NCBI GenBank assembly: GCA_012960245.1
Contig: DUBO01000050.1
Coordinates: 1-38,038, forward strand
Direction of reading: 5' to 3'
Length of the DNA stretch: 38,038 bases
Origin: Candidatus Binatota bacterium
GTDB lineage: Bacteria; Desulfobacterota; Binatia; UBA1149
Below the pieces are notes generated by a model that saw only the letters and a list, made by a program, of their open reading frames with translations, ran no database searches and had not been told where the DNA came from. Made by a program: the position numbers and the translations under genes. The first letter of the stretch is position 1, and each line of letters begins with the position of its first letter. Below are positions 16,416-23,776 of the stretch, piece after piece.

Positions 16416-17204
16416 TCAGCCGAACATGGAACGCCGCGGGCGCTCCAGCAGCGACTCGACTATGCGCCGCAGTTCGTCAGCAGAGGCTTTCTTTATGTCA
16501 GTCATGTTGGCCTCGTGGCTCTCGACCTCGCCCTTGACCGCCGACTCGTGGCGGTCAACCTCCGCGTTCATCAAGTCAACGTAGCGATCGAGTCTACGCG
16601 AGATTTTGAGAAACACCCGTTGGCCCGGACTGAACGAAGCCTGGCATAGCGGGCAACGCAGCACGGTACCGGGCGAAAGGAACCTGAAGTCTACTTCGTA
16701 CTCACCCTGGCAGCTCCGGCACAGCACGGGCACCGGGAAATCGAGCACTGAATTGGCCTCCACCACGGGGGCCGTGGCTACAGCAGCGGGAGCCGGGGGC
16801 GCAGCCGCCGCGCCTTCAGTCGCAGTGGACCCAGCCTCAGCCGCAGGCTCGCCCGCGTCGGCCCCACCGGCGTCATCCGAAAAGCGCGACGGGAAGCTGT
16901 CGCCGAAGTTCTCGTCGGGGTGCAGGACCCGCGCTCTTTCTATCAGTTGCACTTCGGTCTCCGGGCGATCGGGATCCGGAATGCAACAGTCAACGGGACA
17001 GACCACCGCGCAGGCTTCTTCGTCAAAAAAACCAACACACTCACTGCACCTGTCAGGAATTATGTAGAAAAAATCGTCGGACAACGCCTGGTGGGCCGAG
17101 CCCTCGTGCTGATACTCTACTCCACCCTCGTAGATCGCCGTGTTGGGACACTCCGGCTCGCAGGCGGCGCAGTTTATACAATCGTCGGTTATTACCGTAG
17201 CCAT
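16416..17204 (-). CDS. Ferredoxin fused to a zinc-ribbon and C-terminal helix
   Basis: A 262-residue protein with three parts. Residues 1-80 are an Alvin-type 2[4Fe-4S] ferredoxin (YfhL-like): CINCAACEPECP (Cys9, 12, 15, 19), then Cys53, 56, 65, 69 with extra Cys73 and 74. Residues 110-150 are an Ala/Pro-rich linker. Residues 160-190 hold two CxxC pairs (CRSC 162-165, CPLC 184-187), a zinc-ribbon resembling MJ0042-type short ribbons. The last 65 residues are charged and helical. YfhL-like ferredoxins are usually about 80-110 residues, so the ribbon extension is unusual. It could bind nucleic acid or protein and deliver electrons. GAGGAG precedes the ATG at 17204. It lies just upstream of the DnaQ/UvrC-type gene and is probably cotranslated with it. 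Confidence 0.82.
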   Translation of the reverse strand: MATVITDDCINCAACEPECPNTAIYEGGVEYQHEGSAHQALSDDFFYIIPDRCSECVGFFDEEACAVVCPVDCCIPDPDRPETEVQLIERARVLHPDENFGDSFPSRFSDDAGGADAGEPAAEAGSTATEGAAAAPPAPAAVATAPVVEANSVLDFPVPVLCRSCQGEYEVDFRFLSPGTVLRCPLCQASFSPGQRVFLKISRRLDRYVDLMNAEVDRHESAVKGEVESHEANMTDIKKASADELRRIVESLLERPRRSMFG

Positions 17205-17261
17205 ATCTCCTCATTCTGACTACACCGACGGAGAAAGACAAAAATCGTCCATCGCAGCAAC

Positions 17262-17275
17262 CCCCCTTAAGGGGG
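17262..17275. promoter_or_regulatory. Perfect 14-bp palindrome in a divergent promoter region
   Basis: CCCCCTTAAGGGGG lies between the ferredoxin-fusion gene (start 17204, minus) and the vWA gene (start 17329, plus). It is 16 bases upstream of the candidate -35 of the vWA operon, a typical place for an activator or a shared operator. Confidence 0.5.
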
Positions 17276-17291
17276 TGACCAAAATATCGTC

Positions 17292-17320
17292 TTGTCAGCC
17301 TTCCGCGCGACGGCTACTCT
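17292..17320 (+). promoter_or_regulatory. Candidate promoter of the vWA-ExbBD operon
   Basis: TTGTCA (17292-17297, 5 of 6 to consensus), a 17-base spacer and TACTCT (17315-17320). The -10 ends 8 bases before the proposed TTG start at 17329, again suggesting a leaderless message. Confidence 0.5.
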
Positions 17321-17328
17321 GCAAGACC

Positions 17329-18435
17329 TTGTTCATTAAGCGCTTTCTTCTGACCCTGAGGCAGAGCACCGGGCTTCGCCGCCGCCTCGAGGGCTACACG
17401 GTATCGGCCCTGTTCCACCTACTGCTGGTGTTATTGCTGGCCACGATCACCATATCGGCTGGCGGAGAAGGCTTCGGCCTGGGCCTGAGATCAGATAAAA
17501 CGCGGGTGCATCTTTCGCTCAAGGAAGAAAGCGTCGATGAAGCCGACCTCGAAAACCTCATTGAGACGGTCGAGATAAAGCCGATAGAGGTGCAAAGGGT
17601 GCGGCCCCAGGACGTGCGCCTGCCCGAGCTGGCCAGCTTTGCCGCTCCCATGCCCAGCGCCGATCGGCTGCGCGACCTGTCGTCTCGCCACAACCCCACC
17701 GCGAGCACCGGCAGCCGCTCGGCCCGTTTTGGTAGCTTTCTGGGCAGCCTGCGCAAGTCGGGACTGGACGTCGCGCTGGTGGTCGATTCGACCGCGAGCA
17801 TGCAGGATGTCATTGACGATATAAAGGACAACAGCCTCCAGCTGGTCGGCCGCATACAGGAGCTGGTGCCGATAGCGAGAATTGGAGTGGTCGCCTTTCG
17901 CGACCGAGGTGAGCGCTTCGTAGTTCGTTGGTCCGATCTCAGTTTTCACGGTAGCAAGATCCGCGACTTTATCGGCGACATCGAAGCTGGCGGTGGTGGT
18001 GACTGGGAAGAGGGTGTACGCCAAGGCGTCGAAGCCGCCATGGACGAGCTGTCGTGGCGACGCAGGTCTAAGAAAGTAATCATAGTGATAGGCAGCTCAC
18101 CGCCGCACGCCTCCGATCTCGACGCCATCGACGCGCTGGCCAGGGAATTCAACGGTACCGGCGGGGTGCTCAGCACCATCGACCTGACCCGCCGCATGCA
18201 CGAACGCTACGAGATCCGACTCCACACCTGGCTTTACGGCGAGCCCCCGGACAAAATCTCTCCCCTGCCCGAGTTCTACCAGGAAGTCCGACGCAGCTAC
18301 CGGGCGATGGCCAACGCGGGCGGAGGCGAAATGGCCGCCCTCGGCAGCGACGAAGAACTGGCCGAGCAGGTCCTCTACTTTGCCTTCGGCTCGCAGTGGC
18401 AGAAAGAAGTAGACCGTTTCAAGGCCGTGTACTGA
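17329..18435 (+). CDS. TonB-anchored von Willebrand factor A protein
   Basis: A 368-residue inner-membrane protein. The single N-terminal helix (GYTVSALFHLLLVLLLATI, 22-40) has Ser26, His30, Leu37 and Thr41. This is the spacing of the Ser-His-Leu-Ser motif of the TonB transmembrane helix, which contacts ExbB/ExbD. A periplasmic linker of about 100 residues leads to a vWA domain (146-355). Its MIDAS starts with VVDSTASM (Asp153, Thr155, Ser157) and has GGGGDWEEGV (221-230). The Asp usual in IGDAPPH is Ser256 (IGSSPPH). There is no TonB C-terminal domain. The frame is open upstream to 17140 across the divergent gene; I chose the TTG at 17329 because it follows a promoter-like pair and precedes the helix. 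ExbB follows after 29 bases. Confidence 0.82.
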   Translation: MFIKRFLLTLRQSTGLRRRLEGYTVSALFHLLLVLLLATITISAGGEGFGLGLRSDKTRVHLSLKEESVDEADLENLIETVEIKPIEVQRVRPQDVRLPELASFAAPMPSADRLRDLSSRHNPTASTGSRSARFGSFLGSLRKSGLDVALVVDSTASMQDVIDDIKDNSLQLVGRIQELVPIARIGVVAFRDRGERFVVRWSDLSFHGSKIRDFIGDIEAGGGGDWEEGVRQGVEAAMDELSWRRRSKKVIIVIGSSPPHASDLDAIDALAREFNGTGGVLSTIDLTRRMHERYEIRLHTWLYGEPPDKISPLPEFYQEVRRSYRAMANAGGGEMAALGSDEELAEQVLYFAFGSQWQKEVDRFKAVY

Positions 18436-18464
18436 AAACTAAGAAAACAGAGGAGCCCCTTTTC

Positions 18465-19247
18465 ATGAACAAGCGCAAAAACTCCACCACACCCGGGTCG
18501 GCGAGCAAGGCTGCCGTCTTCAATGCCACTGCCTTGCTGCTGTCGGCCGTGTTCCTGCTGTCGGCGACGCCGGCGGCGGCCCAGGAGGGCGCTGCGAAGG
18601 CGGCCAACGGTGCCCTCAACTACAGCCTCATGGACCTCGTGCAATTCGGCGGCATCGTGGGCTACGTCATCCTGCTGTTGTCGGTGGTAGCCGTCGCCCT
18701 GATCGTGGAATACACGCTGTCAATCAGGCGTAAGACCCTCATGCCTGAAGAAGAACGCGTGGACCTGCGCAAGATGCTCGACGAAGGACGCTTTGACGAG
18801 CTGCGGACAAAAACCGCCTCGGGTGAGAGCTCGTTCTTCGGGCGCGTAGTTTCGGCAGGGGTAAAGGAACACGACCGCGGCTACGAAGCTGTCGTCAAGG
18901 CGATGGAAGATAGCGCCGACGAAAACGCCGGCCGGCTGCTGCGAAAAATCGAACACCTCAACATGATCGCCAACATCGCACCCATGCTCGGCCTGCTGGG
19001 TACCGTGATGGGCATGGTCAATTCGTTCAACCAGATATCGGTCGCCGTCGGTGGCGTTGATCCGCGCAGGCTCGCGGGCGGTATATTTGAAGCCTTGATG
19101 ACCACCGTCATGGGCCTGATCGTGGCCATCCCCTCCTTGTATGCCTTCGGCATGTTCCGCAACCGGGTCGACGCGCTGTCGGCCGAGGTAGTGGCCGAGG
19201 CCGAGGACGCAGTGTCGCCGCTGAGGAACGGAATCTCCGGCAAGTGA
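18465..19247 (+). CDS. exbB: ExbB/TolQ/MotA-family proton channel subunit
   Basis: A 260-residue ExbB. It begins with a cleavable-looking signal (hydrophobic 21-35, ATPAAA-Q near 39-40), as in marine-type ExbB proteins, then a first helix (GGIVGYVILLLSVVAVALI). The conserved pore helices are IAPMLGLLGTVMGMVNSF (171-188) and GGIFEALMTTVMGLIVAIP (205-223). Thr180, Glu209 and Thr213/214 are at positions of the polar pore residues of ExbB. With ExbD it would turn proton flow into mechanical work on the TonB-type anchor next door. The ATG at 18465 has an AGGAG site. Its stop overlaps the next start (GTGA at 19244-19247). Confidence 0.93.
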   Translation: MNKRKNSTTPGSASKAAVFNATALLLSAVFLLSATPAAAQEGAAKAANGALNYSLMDLVQFGGIVGYVILLLSVVAVALIVEYTLSIRRKTLMPEEERVDLRKMLDEGRFDELRTKTASGESSFFGRVVSAGVKEHDRGYEAVVKAMEDSADENAGRLLRKIEHLNMIANIAPMLGLLGTVMGMVNSFNQISVAVGGVDPRRLAGGIFEALMTTVMGLIVAIPSLYAFGMFRNRVDALSAEVVAEAEDAVSPLRNGISGK

Positions 19248-19684
19248 AAGGAGCTCACTCACACCGGCCGAGGGCGATCTCATTTCGGGCGACCGCGATG
19301 ATAGACATGGCATTTCTGCTCATAACCTTCTTCATCATGTCGATCCGTTTCGGCCAGGCGGGAGAAGAAACCATAGAGCTGCCCAACGCCGACCAGGCCC
19401 GCGAGGTAACCGACGAGCGCGTTGAGCTCGTGACCGTCAACGTGTCGGGCGAAGGCGTGTACCTGGTGTCGGGCGTACAACGGTCAAGGGCTGAACTGTA
19501 CCGCTACATCGAGGCGCGCAAGGCAGAGGCCAGCGAACACCGCAAACTCGAAATCGTGGTGCGCGGCGACCGCTCGAGTCGTTTTGAGAACGTACAGGCG
19601 GTGATGCGGATGGCTGCCGACGCCGGGGTCACCGACGTGAGCCTCGCGGCCTTACAGGCCACCGACGACGTGGAGCAGAGGTAG
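19244..19684 (+). CDS. exbD: ExbD/TolR-family protein, first copy
   Basis: A 146-residue ExbD with one N-terminal helix (MIDMAFLLITFFIMSIRF, 19-36) and a periplasmic domain. Asp21 is the proton-carrying Asp of the family. The usual P-x-I-D is A-M-I-D, so the Pro is missing, unlike in the second copy. The periplasmic part has the ExbD pattern VELVTVNVSGEGVYLV and a VVRGDRSSRFENVQAVM stretch. The GTG at 19244 overlaps the ExbB stop; an AAAGGAG lies just after this GTG, but I see no good later start. The second ExbD begins 4 bases after its stop. Confidence 0.88.
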   Translation: MKGAHSHRPRAISFRATAMIDMAFLLITFFIMSIRFGQAGEETIELPNADQAREVTDERVELVTVNVSGEGVYLVSGVQRSRAELYRYIEARKAEASEHRKLEIVVRGDRSSRFENVQAVMRMAADAGVTDVSLAALQATDDVEQR

Positions 19685-19688
19685 GGCC

Positions 19689-20150
19689 TTGCGTCGACCG
19701 AGAACATCGAACTCCGATCGCGGATCGGGCGAGCTGCACATGGCGCCGCTGATCGACTGCGTGTTCCTGCTGCTCACCTATTTTCTGTTCACCATTTCGT
19801 TGGCGACCGTCGAGGGCCTACTGACTTCAAAGCTCGCCATGGGCGGCGAAATGGAAGAGAAGCGCTTCGACCTCAAGCTGCAGGAGAAAGAAACCATCGT
19901 ACGCCTGGTCCACGCCGGCGAGAGCGTGCAGTACTTCATCGACGACTGGCCCGCAGCTGACTTCGCCGCCGTGGCCGAGCACCTGAAAGGCATCCCCGAG
20001 CAATCGCTGGTGGTCATCGATGCGTCTGCCTCTATTCCCTACGAACACGTCATCCGCCTCTACAACCAGTGCCTGCGCCTATCGCTGGCCAACGTGGTCT
20101 TTCCTCTTTCTTCGCGCAGCGGGACCATGGGGACAGCCCCGCGCCTGTGA
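19689..20150 (+). CDS. exbD: ExbD/TolR-family protein, second copy
   Basis: A 153-residue ExbD with a canonical helix start, MAPLIDCVFLLLTYFLF (18-34), and the key Asp23. The periplasmic part (FDLKLQEKETIVRLVHAGES, then SLVVIDASASIPYEHVIRLYNQC) fits the ExbD fold but is quite different from the first copy. This suggests a hetero-oligomer rather than recent duplication. The TTG at 19689, with AGGTAGGG just before it, is the best start; starting at the ATG of residue 18 would remove the cytoplasmic tail. The stop overlaps the GTG of the TPR gene (GTGA at 20147-20150). Confidence 0.87.
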   Translation: MRRPRTSNSDRGSGELHMAPLIDCVFLLLTYFLFTISLATVEGLLTSKLAMGGEMEEKRFDLKLQEKETIVRLVHAGESVQYFIDDWPAADFAAVAEHLKGIPEQSLVVIDASASIPYEHVIRLYNQCLRLSLANVVFPLSSRSGTMGTAPRL

Positions 20151-22228
20151 AAGTAGCGCCTCTAACTGGAGCCGCGGTGCCTGCCGTGATCCTGGCTACC
20201 GTATTGACGGCGCTGTCGCTGCTGCCCGGGATCGCGGCGGCCGATGACCTGGAGGAGCTGCGCGGCCTGCTGCGCGAGGTCACAGCCCGGGCCGAGTCGC
20301 TCGACCGCCGCGCCTGGAATCGCGATGCGGAGAAATCGCTTACCGAGAAAGCTGAGAATGCCGTGGACCTGTTCCACCGCCTGGCCGGCAGCGGAAAGAT
20401 GGACAGCCCCACTGCGCAGTTGACCCTGTCAACCGTCGAGCGAACCCGCGAGCGGTACACCACCGAGATCCGGCGTATGCAGGACGACGTCATAGAGGTG
20501 GACGGCGACCTCGAGGCCGCCCAAGACAGCGCCGCCTGGAAGCAGCGCGAGGTGTTGGCGCAAAGACTCCTCTACCGACTCAACTGGATTCGCTATGAGC
20601 TTGCGATGCGCTACGAAAGTCGCGGGCAGCAACGCACGCGGCTACTGCAACGCGCCGAACGGGGTTTCGCGGACTTCCTTGGCGCGAGCGATCGTGCAGT
20701 GGCCCTGGAGTGTCTCTACGGACACGGCCTGACTCTGAAGGCGATGAAGCGATACGACGAGGCTCTCGACGACCTCCATGCCGCACTCGACATGAGCCCG
20801 GCCGCCGCGCGAGCCACCGACATACGAGCAGCGGTGGCTGGCATCGCCTTGGCCACCGGTCGAATCGAAACCGCCTTGCGACAGACCGCAAGCCTGCTGG
20901 CCGGCGCCGGCAAAGAAGAGGACCGGTTGCGCGCCACGTTTCTGCGGGCCAAAGCCCTGCTGCTGGCCCTCGGAAAATACCGCGACCGCTACGACGACCG
21001 CAGCAGGGGTTCCATGCGCCTGGAGGCGGCGCGCATGCTCGAGAGATTGCACGCCAGCCCCGGCTACTGGCGCTCCAAGGCCAGCCAGTTGGTAGACGCC
21101 GGGGTAGAGGACCCCCTGGAATGGACAGCGGCCGGCACCGGTGGATTCGTAACGTTGCTCATCGCCGACTCGCTGAGAAGGCGTGGTGACTGCCCGCGGG
21201 CGCAGCCGCTGTACGATGCTCTCTTTGAACGCAATGAATACCTGTCCGAGGCCAGGCTTGGACGCGGCTTCTGCTTCTTCCATTCGGGCAAGTGGGAAGA
21301 CAGCATCACCGAGCTCGGGCAGGCCCTTGAAGAAGCCGGCCCGGTGGCTCGGGAACAGGCCGCCTGGTTCATGTTCAAGGCCGCCGAGTCTCTGTACCTC
21401 TCGGCCGACGATCAGGCACGCGACGCAGCCGCCTTGCGCTACTCTAAACTCGCCCGTGCATTCGTCGACGCCGCGCCCCGCCACGAGAACGCCTGGGAAG
21501 CGTGGTTCCGCCTCGGTGAGTGGCACCGCGACCATCGCCAGTACCTCGACTGTGCCGACGCTTTCGCGCGTGTACGCGGCGACGCCGCTTTCATGCTCAA
21601 GTCGAGATTCCAATCGGCGCAGTGCGCGTTCCAGTCGATCACCGACCGCGACCCGGGCGATGACCCCGATATCGACGAGCTGGCAAACGCGCTCGCGTCA
21701 CTGGACGGTTTCCTCTCGCACTCCGCCGACTTCCGTAAGCGGACATCGGCTGGCCGAGGTACCGCCGGTTTGCTGGATCCGCTCGAGGCAAGGGCAACGG
21801 TGATGGCCGCCGCGCTGGCGGGCCGACTCGAAGCTGCAAGCGAATCGCTGAAGCCATCGGCAGTGGACAGGCTTGCCGGCTTCGAGCTGCAGTTTCCCGA
21901 GCAGGCCGACCTGCTGCCAGAGGTGCTCGTGCTGCGGGCCTACTCTTTCCGTCGCCTGCAGGACCCGGTCCGGGCCGCCCGGGCGGTAGACCAACTGGCC
22001 GGACTCGACGGCAACGAGGGTAATGAGCAGCTGCGCAAACTTGGAGTGCTGTTTCTCAAGGACGCGGCCAGCATCGCCCAGGACGGCGACGAGGCCCTGG
22101 CCCGGAGCTACAGGAAGATCGCGCTCAGTGCCTGGGAAGGACTGCTCGCGCACACTGACGCAGGGGACCCGCGCGCCGCCGACATCCGCCGCCTGGTCGT
22201 CGACCTACGAAGCCAGACCAGCTCCTGA
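20147..22228 (+). CDS. Exported TPR-repeat protein of the ExbBD operon
   Basis: A 693-residue protein with a signal peptide (hydrophobic 10-28, GIAAA-DD near 31-33), so it is periplasmic. The mature part is all helical. An early coiled-coil-like region (EELRGLLREVTARAESLDRR) is followed by TPR-like pairs such as ALECLYGHGLTLKAMKRYDEAL (about 184-206), ARLGRGFCFFHSGKWEDSITEL and AWEAWFRLGEWHRDHRQYLDCA. There is no catalytic motif. It is probably a scaffold for the ExbBD/vWA machine, comparable in place to the TPR protein CpoB beside Tol-Pal. The frame is open upstream to 20069, but GTG 20147 overlaps the ExbD stop and starts the signal peptide, so I use it. Confidence 0.83.
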   Translation: MKVAPLTGAAVPAVILATVLTALSLLPGIAAADDLEELRGLLREVTARAESLDRRAWNRDAEKSLTEKAENAVDLFHRLAGSGKMDSPTAQLTLSTVERTRERYTTEIRRMQDDVIEVDGDLEAAQDSAAWKQREVLAQRLLYRLNWIRYELAMRYESRGQQRTRLLQRAERGFADFLGASDRAVALECLYGHGLTLKAMKRYDEALDDLHAALDMSPAAARATDIRAAVAGIALATGRIETALRQTASLLAGAGKEEDRLRATFLRAKALLLALGKYRDRYDDRSRGSMRLEAARMLERLHASPGYWRSKASQLVDAGVEDPLEWTAAGTGGFVTLLIADSLRRRGDCPRAQPLYDALFERNEYLSEARLGRGFCFFHSGKWEDSITELGQALEEAGPVAREQAAWFMFKAAESLYLSADDQARDAAALRYSKLARAFVDAAPRHENAWEAWFRLGEWHRDHRQYLDCADAFARVRGDAAFMLKSRFQSAQCAFQSITDRDPGDDPDIDELANALASLDGFLSHSADFRKRTSAGRGTAGLLDPLEARATVMAAALAGRLEAASESLKPSAVDRLAGFELQFPEQADLLPEVLVLRAYSFRRLQDPVRAARAVDQLAGLDGNEGNEQLRKLGVLFLKDAASIAQDGDEALARSYRKIALSAWEGLLAHTDAGDPRAADIRRLVVDLRSQTSS

Positions 22229-22256
22229 GCGCCGCTGGCAAAAGCTGCCGTTCAGT

Positions 22257-23186
22257 TCAGCCGCCGTCTTCGAGCTCGACCAGGAAGCCCTCGGTCTCGC
22301 CCGTTGCACGATCTGCCATGATGACCCGGGCGCGATCGTAATCACCCTCGCTGTAGTAGACAAAACCTTCGATGACCTGTCCCGGCTCCAGCTGGGCCGA
22401 GTGCAGCAAGCGGCGCTCCATGATAGCCGCCGCGCGTTTCACGTCACCCAGTGACTCGCCGGCCTGCTCGGCGCGACGGCCCGCCTTGCGCAAACTCGAC
22501 AAGGCGACGTCCATTTCAAGCGGGTAAGCACGCAGCCTTTTGCCCGTGCGCCTGAGAACAACGTCGGCCGGGTGAAAGCGGTAGTGCCGCGAGCTGCCGT
22601 TTTCTATTCTCACTTTGACGGGTAGCAGATCGGCGGCCGACAGGTTTGCCTCGAAGTCGAGCACGGTAGAAAAACCGCGGATCGGTTCCAGCGTCACGAT
22701 TACTCCCACGGCTTCCTTCTTTCGCTCTACGTGTTTGCGTGGCGGTGGCCGCGTGGTCACCACGCCGGCATCGGCTGGGGCTGATGATTTCTTCTTCAGG
22801 TCGGCCGCCCTGACGTCTTCTGCGCTGAGATCGGCGCGGCCGGTTATCGACAGGAACACAACCCTCTCAAAGTACTGCTCTCCGGCGATTCCATTCTCCG
22901 AAGGGACAATGTGAACACCGTTGGCGTCGCAATGTATTCTGACAGTGCCTGAAATGGTCTCCTCTTTGTCGTGGCGCTCGGCACTGATGAAACCCGGGCT
23001 ACCGGGCGACGCCAGTCGAAAAGCCGTCACCGTCATTCTCGCCTGTCGCAGCGAGTCGTGGACGTAGCGGTTGGCCTGGTCGCAGGTCAGCCGGTCGGTG
23101 TGGATCTCGTAGAAGCGCGTAATGGGCGTGCAAGCGAACAGTACCCCGGCCGCAAGCACGACGACCGCCCTGCTGATGGCCTTCAT
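22257..23186 (-). CDS. Lipoprotein of unknown function
   Basis: A 309-residue lipoprotein: the signal ends in a lipobox VLFAC (Cys19). Residues 20-125 form a first domain with the pattern of a small alpha/beta lipoprotein (CDQANRYVHDSLRQARMTV). A basic, Pro-rich linker (about 130-160, RPPPRKHVERKKE) follows. The C-terminal part (165-305) looks like an immunoglobulin-like beta sandwich: LPVKVRIENGSSRHYRFHPA, then LEPGQVIEGFVYYSEGDYDRA, a pattern seen in DUF4352-like exported domains. I do not recognise a named family. The ATG overlaps the stop of the CDP-alcohol gene (ATGA at 23183-23186). It converges with the TPR gene, 28 bases away, with no strong terminator between. Confidence 0.72.
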   Translation of the reverse strand: MKAISRAVVVLAAGVLFACTPITRFYEIHTDRLTCDQANRYVHDSLRQARMTVTAFRLASPGSPGFISAERHDKEETISGTVRIHCDANGVHIVPSENGIAGEQYFERVVFLSITGRADLSAEDVRAADLKKKSSAPADAGVVTTRPPPRKHVERKKEAVGVIVTLEPIRGFSTVLDFEANLSAADLLPVKVRIENGSSRHYRFHPADVVLRRTGKRLRAYPLEMDVALSSLRKAGRRAEQAGESLGDVKRAAAIMERRLLHSAQLEPGQVIEGFVYYSEGDYDRARVIMADRATGETEGFLVELEDGG

Positions 23187-23776
23187 TTTTGAGACACCCG
23201 CGTGCGGAATACCAGGCCGACGTTGTCGACTGCCGCGGTGGCGTTCATGAGCACAACCGTAACGAAGGCGGGCTCAAGCAGCCAGCGGGTTACAAACACT
23301 CCGGGAAAAACCGCCAGGCCGCCCAGCAGTGCCAGCACGTAATTAGCTACGCCCGCGGCGTGTCCCCGCTCTGAGCTCAACATGCCCTGGCCACGCCGGG
23401 AGGTGATCAACCACCTCCCCGAGTAACTGCCAAAGGACAGGACCAGGGCCGCGACCGGAAGCCAGTTGGCATGCTCGGTGTAACGCACGGCCGAACCGGT
23501 AAGGGGGTGACTCCAGGTGGTCGCGAGCGCGAAGCCGGTGAAAGCCAGGGCGAGGAAGGCAGCGTCCGACAGGTTATCGACCAGGCGACCGGTGTTGCTC
23601 TCCTCGTGTCGGGTCCTTGCCACCCTGCCGTCGTACCAGTCGCTGAGGCAGGCCAGCACGACAGCCGGTAACACCAACGCAGACGTCGGGGTGCGGGCCA
23701 GCTCAAGCAGTACCAGGACGCCCAGCAACACCCTGCTCAGGCTGAGCAGGTGCTGGGGCCCAAACACCGGCTTCAC
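23183..23776 (-). CDS. CDP-alcohol phosphatidyltransferase
   Basis: A 197-residue membrane enzyme. It has the exact family signature D-x2-D-G-x2-A-R-x8-G-x3-D-x3-D: Asp46, Asp49-Gly50, Ala53-Arg54, Gly63, Asp67 and Asp71 (SDWYDGRVAR, then GRLVDNLSD). The four Asp bind the metal that moves a phosphatidyl group from CDP-diacylglycerol to an alcohol. About six helices are seen. The alcohol (glycerol phosphate, inositol, serine or other) cannot be told. It overlaps the beta-propeller gene upstream (ATGA at 23773-23776) and the lipoprotein gene downstream, so the three are translationally coupled. Confidence 0.9.
   Translation of the reverse strand: MKPVFGPQHLLSLSRVLLGVLVLLELARTPTSALVLPAVVLACLSDWYDGRVARTRHEESNTGRLVDNLSDAAFLALAFTGFALATTWSHPLTGSAVRYTEHANWLPVAALVLSFGSYSGRWLITSRRGQGMLSSERGHAAGVANYVLALLGGLAVFPGVFVTRWLLEPAFVTVVLMNATAAVDNVGLVFRTRVSQK

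Noticed and set aside
17140-17328. Upstream part of the vWA frame
   Set aside because: It overlaps the start of the divergent ferredoxin-fusion gene and its promoter; no conserved text precedes the membrane helix.
20642-21613. 323-codon open frame antisense to the TPR gene
   Set aside because: Its composition follows the third-position bias of the opposite strand and it has no motif; the TPR frame is clearly coding.
17329-22228. Zorya (ZorAB) phage defence or the Bat aerotolerance operon
   Set aside because: There is no long-tailed ZorA, no OmpA-domain ZorB and no helicase or nuclease partner; there is no BatD or MoxR ATPase. ExbB/ExbD with a TonB-type helix fits better.
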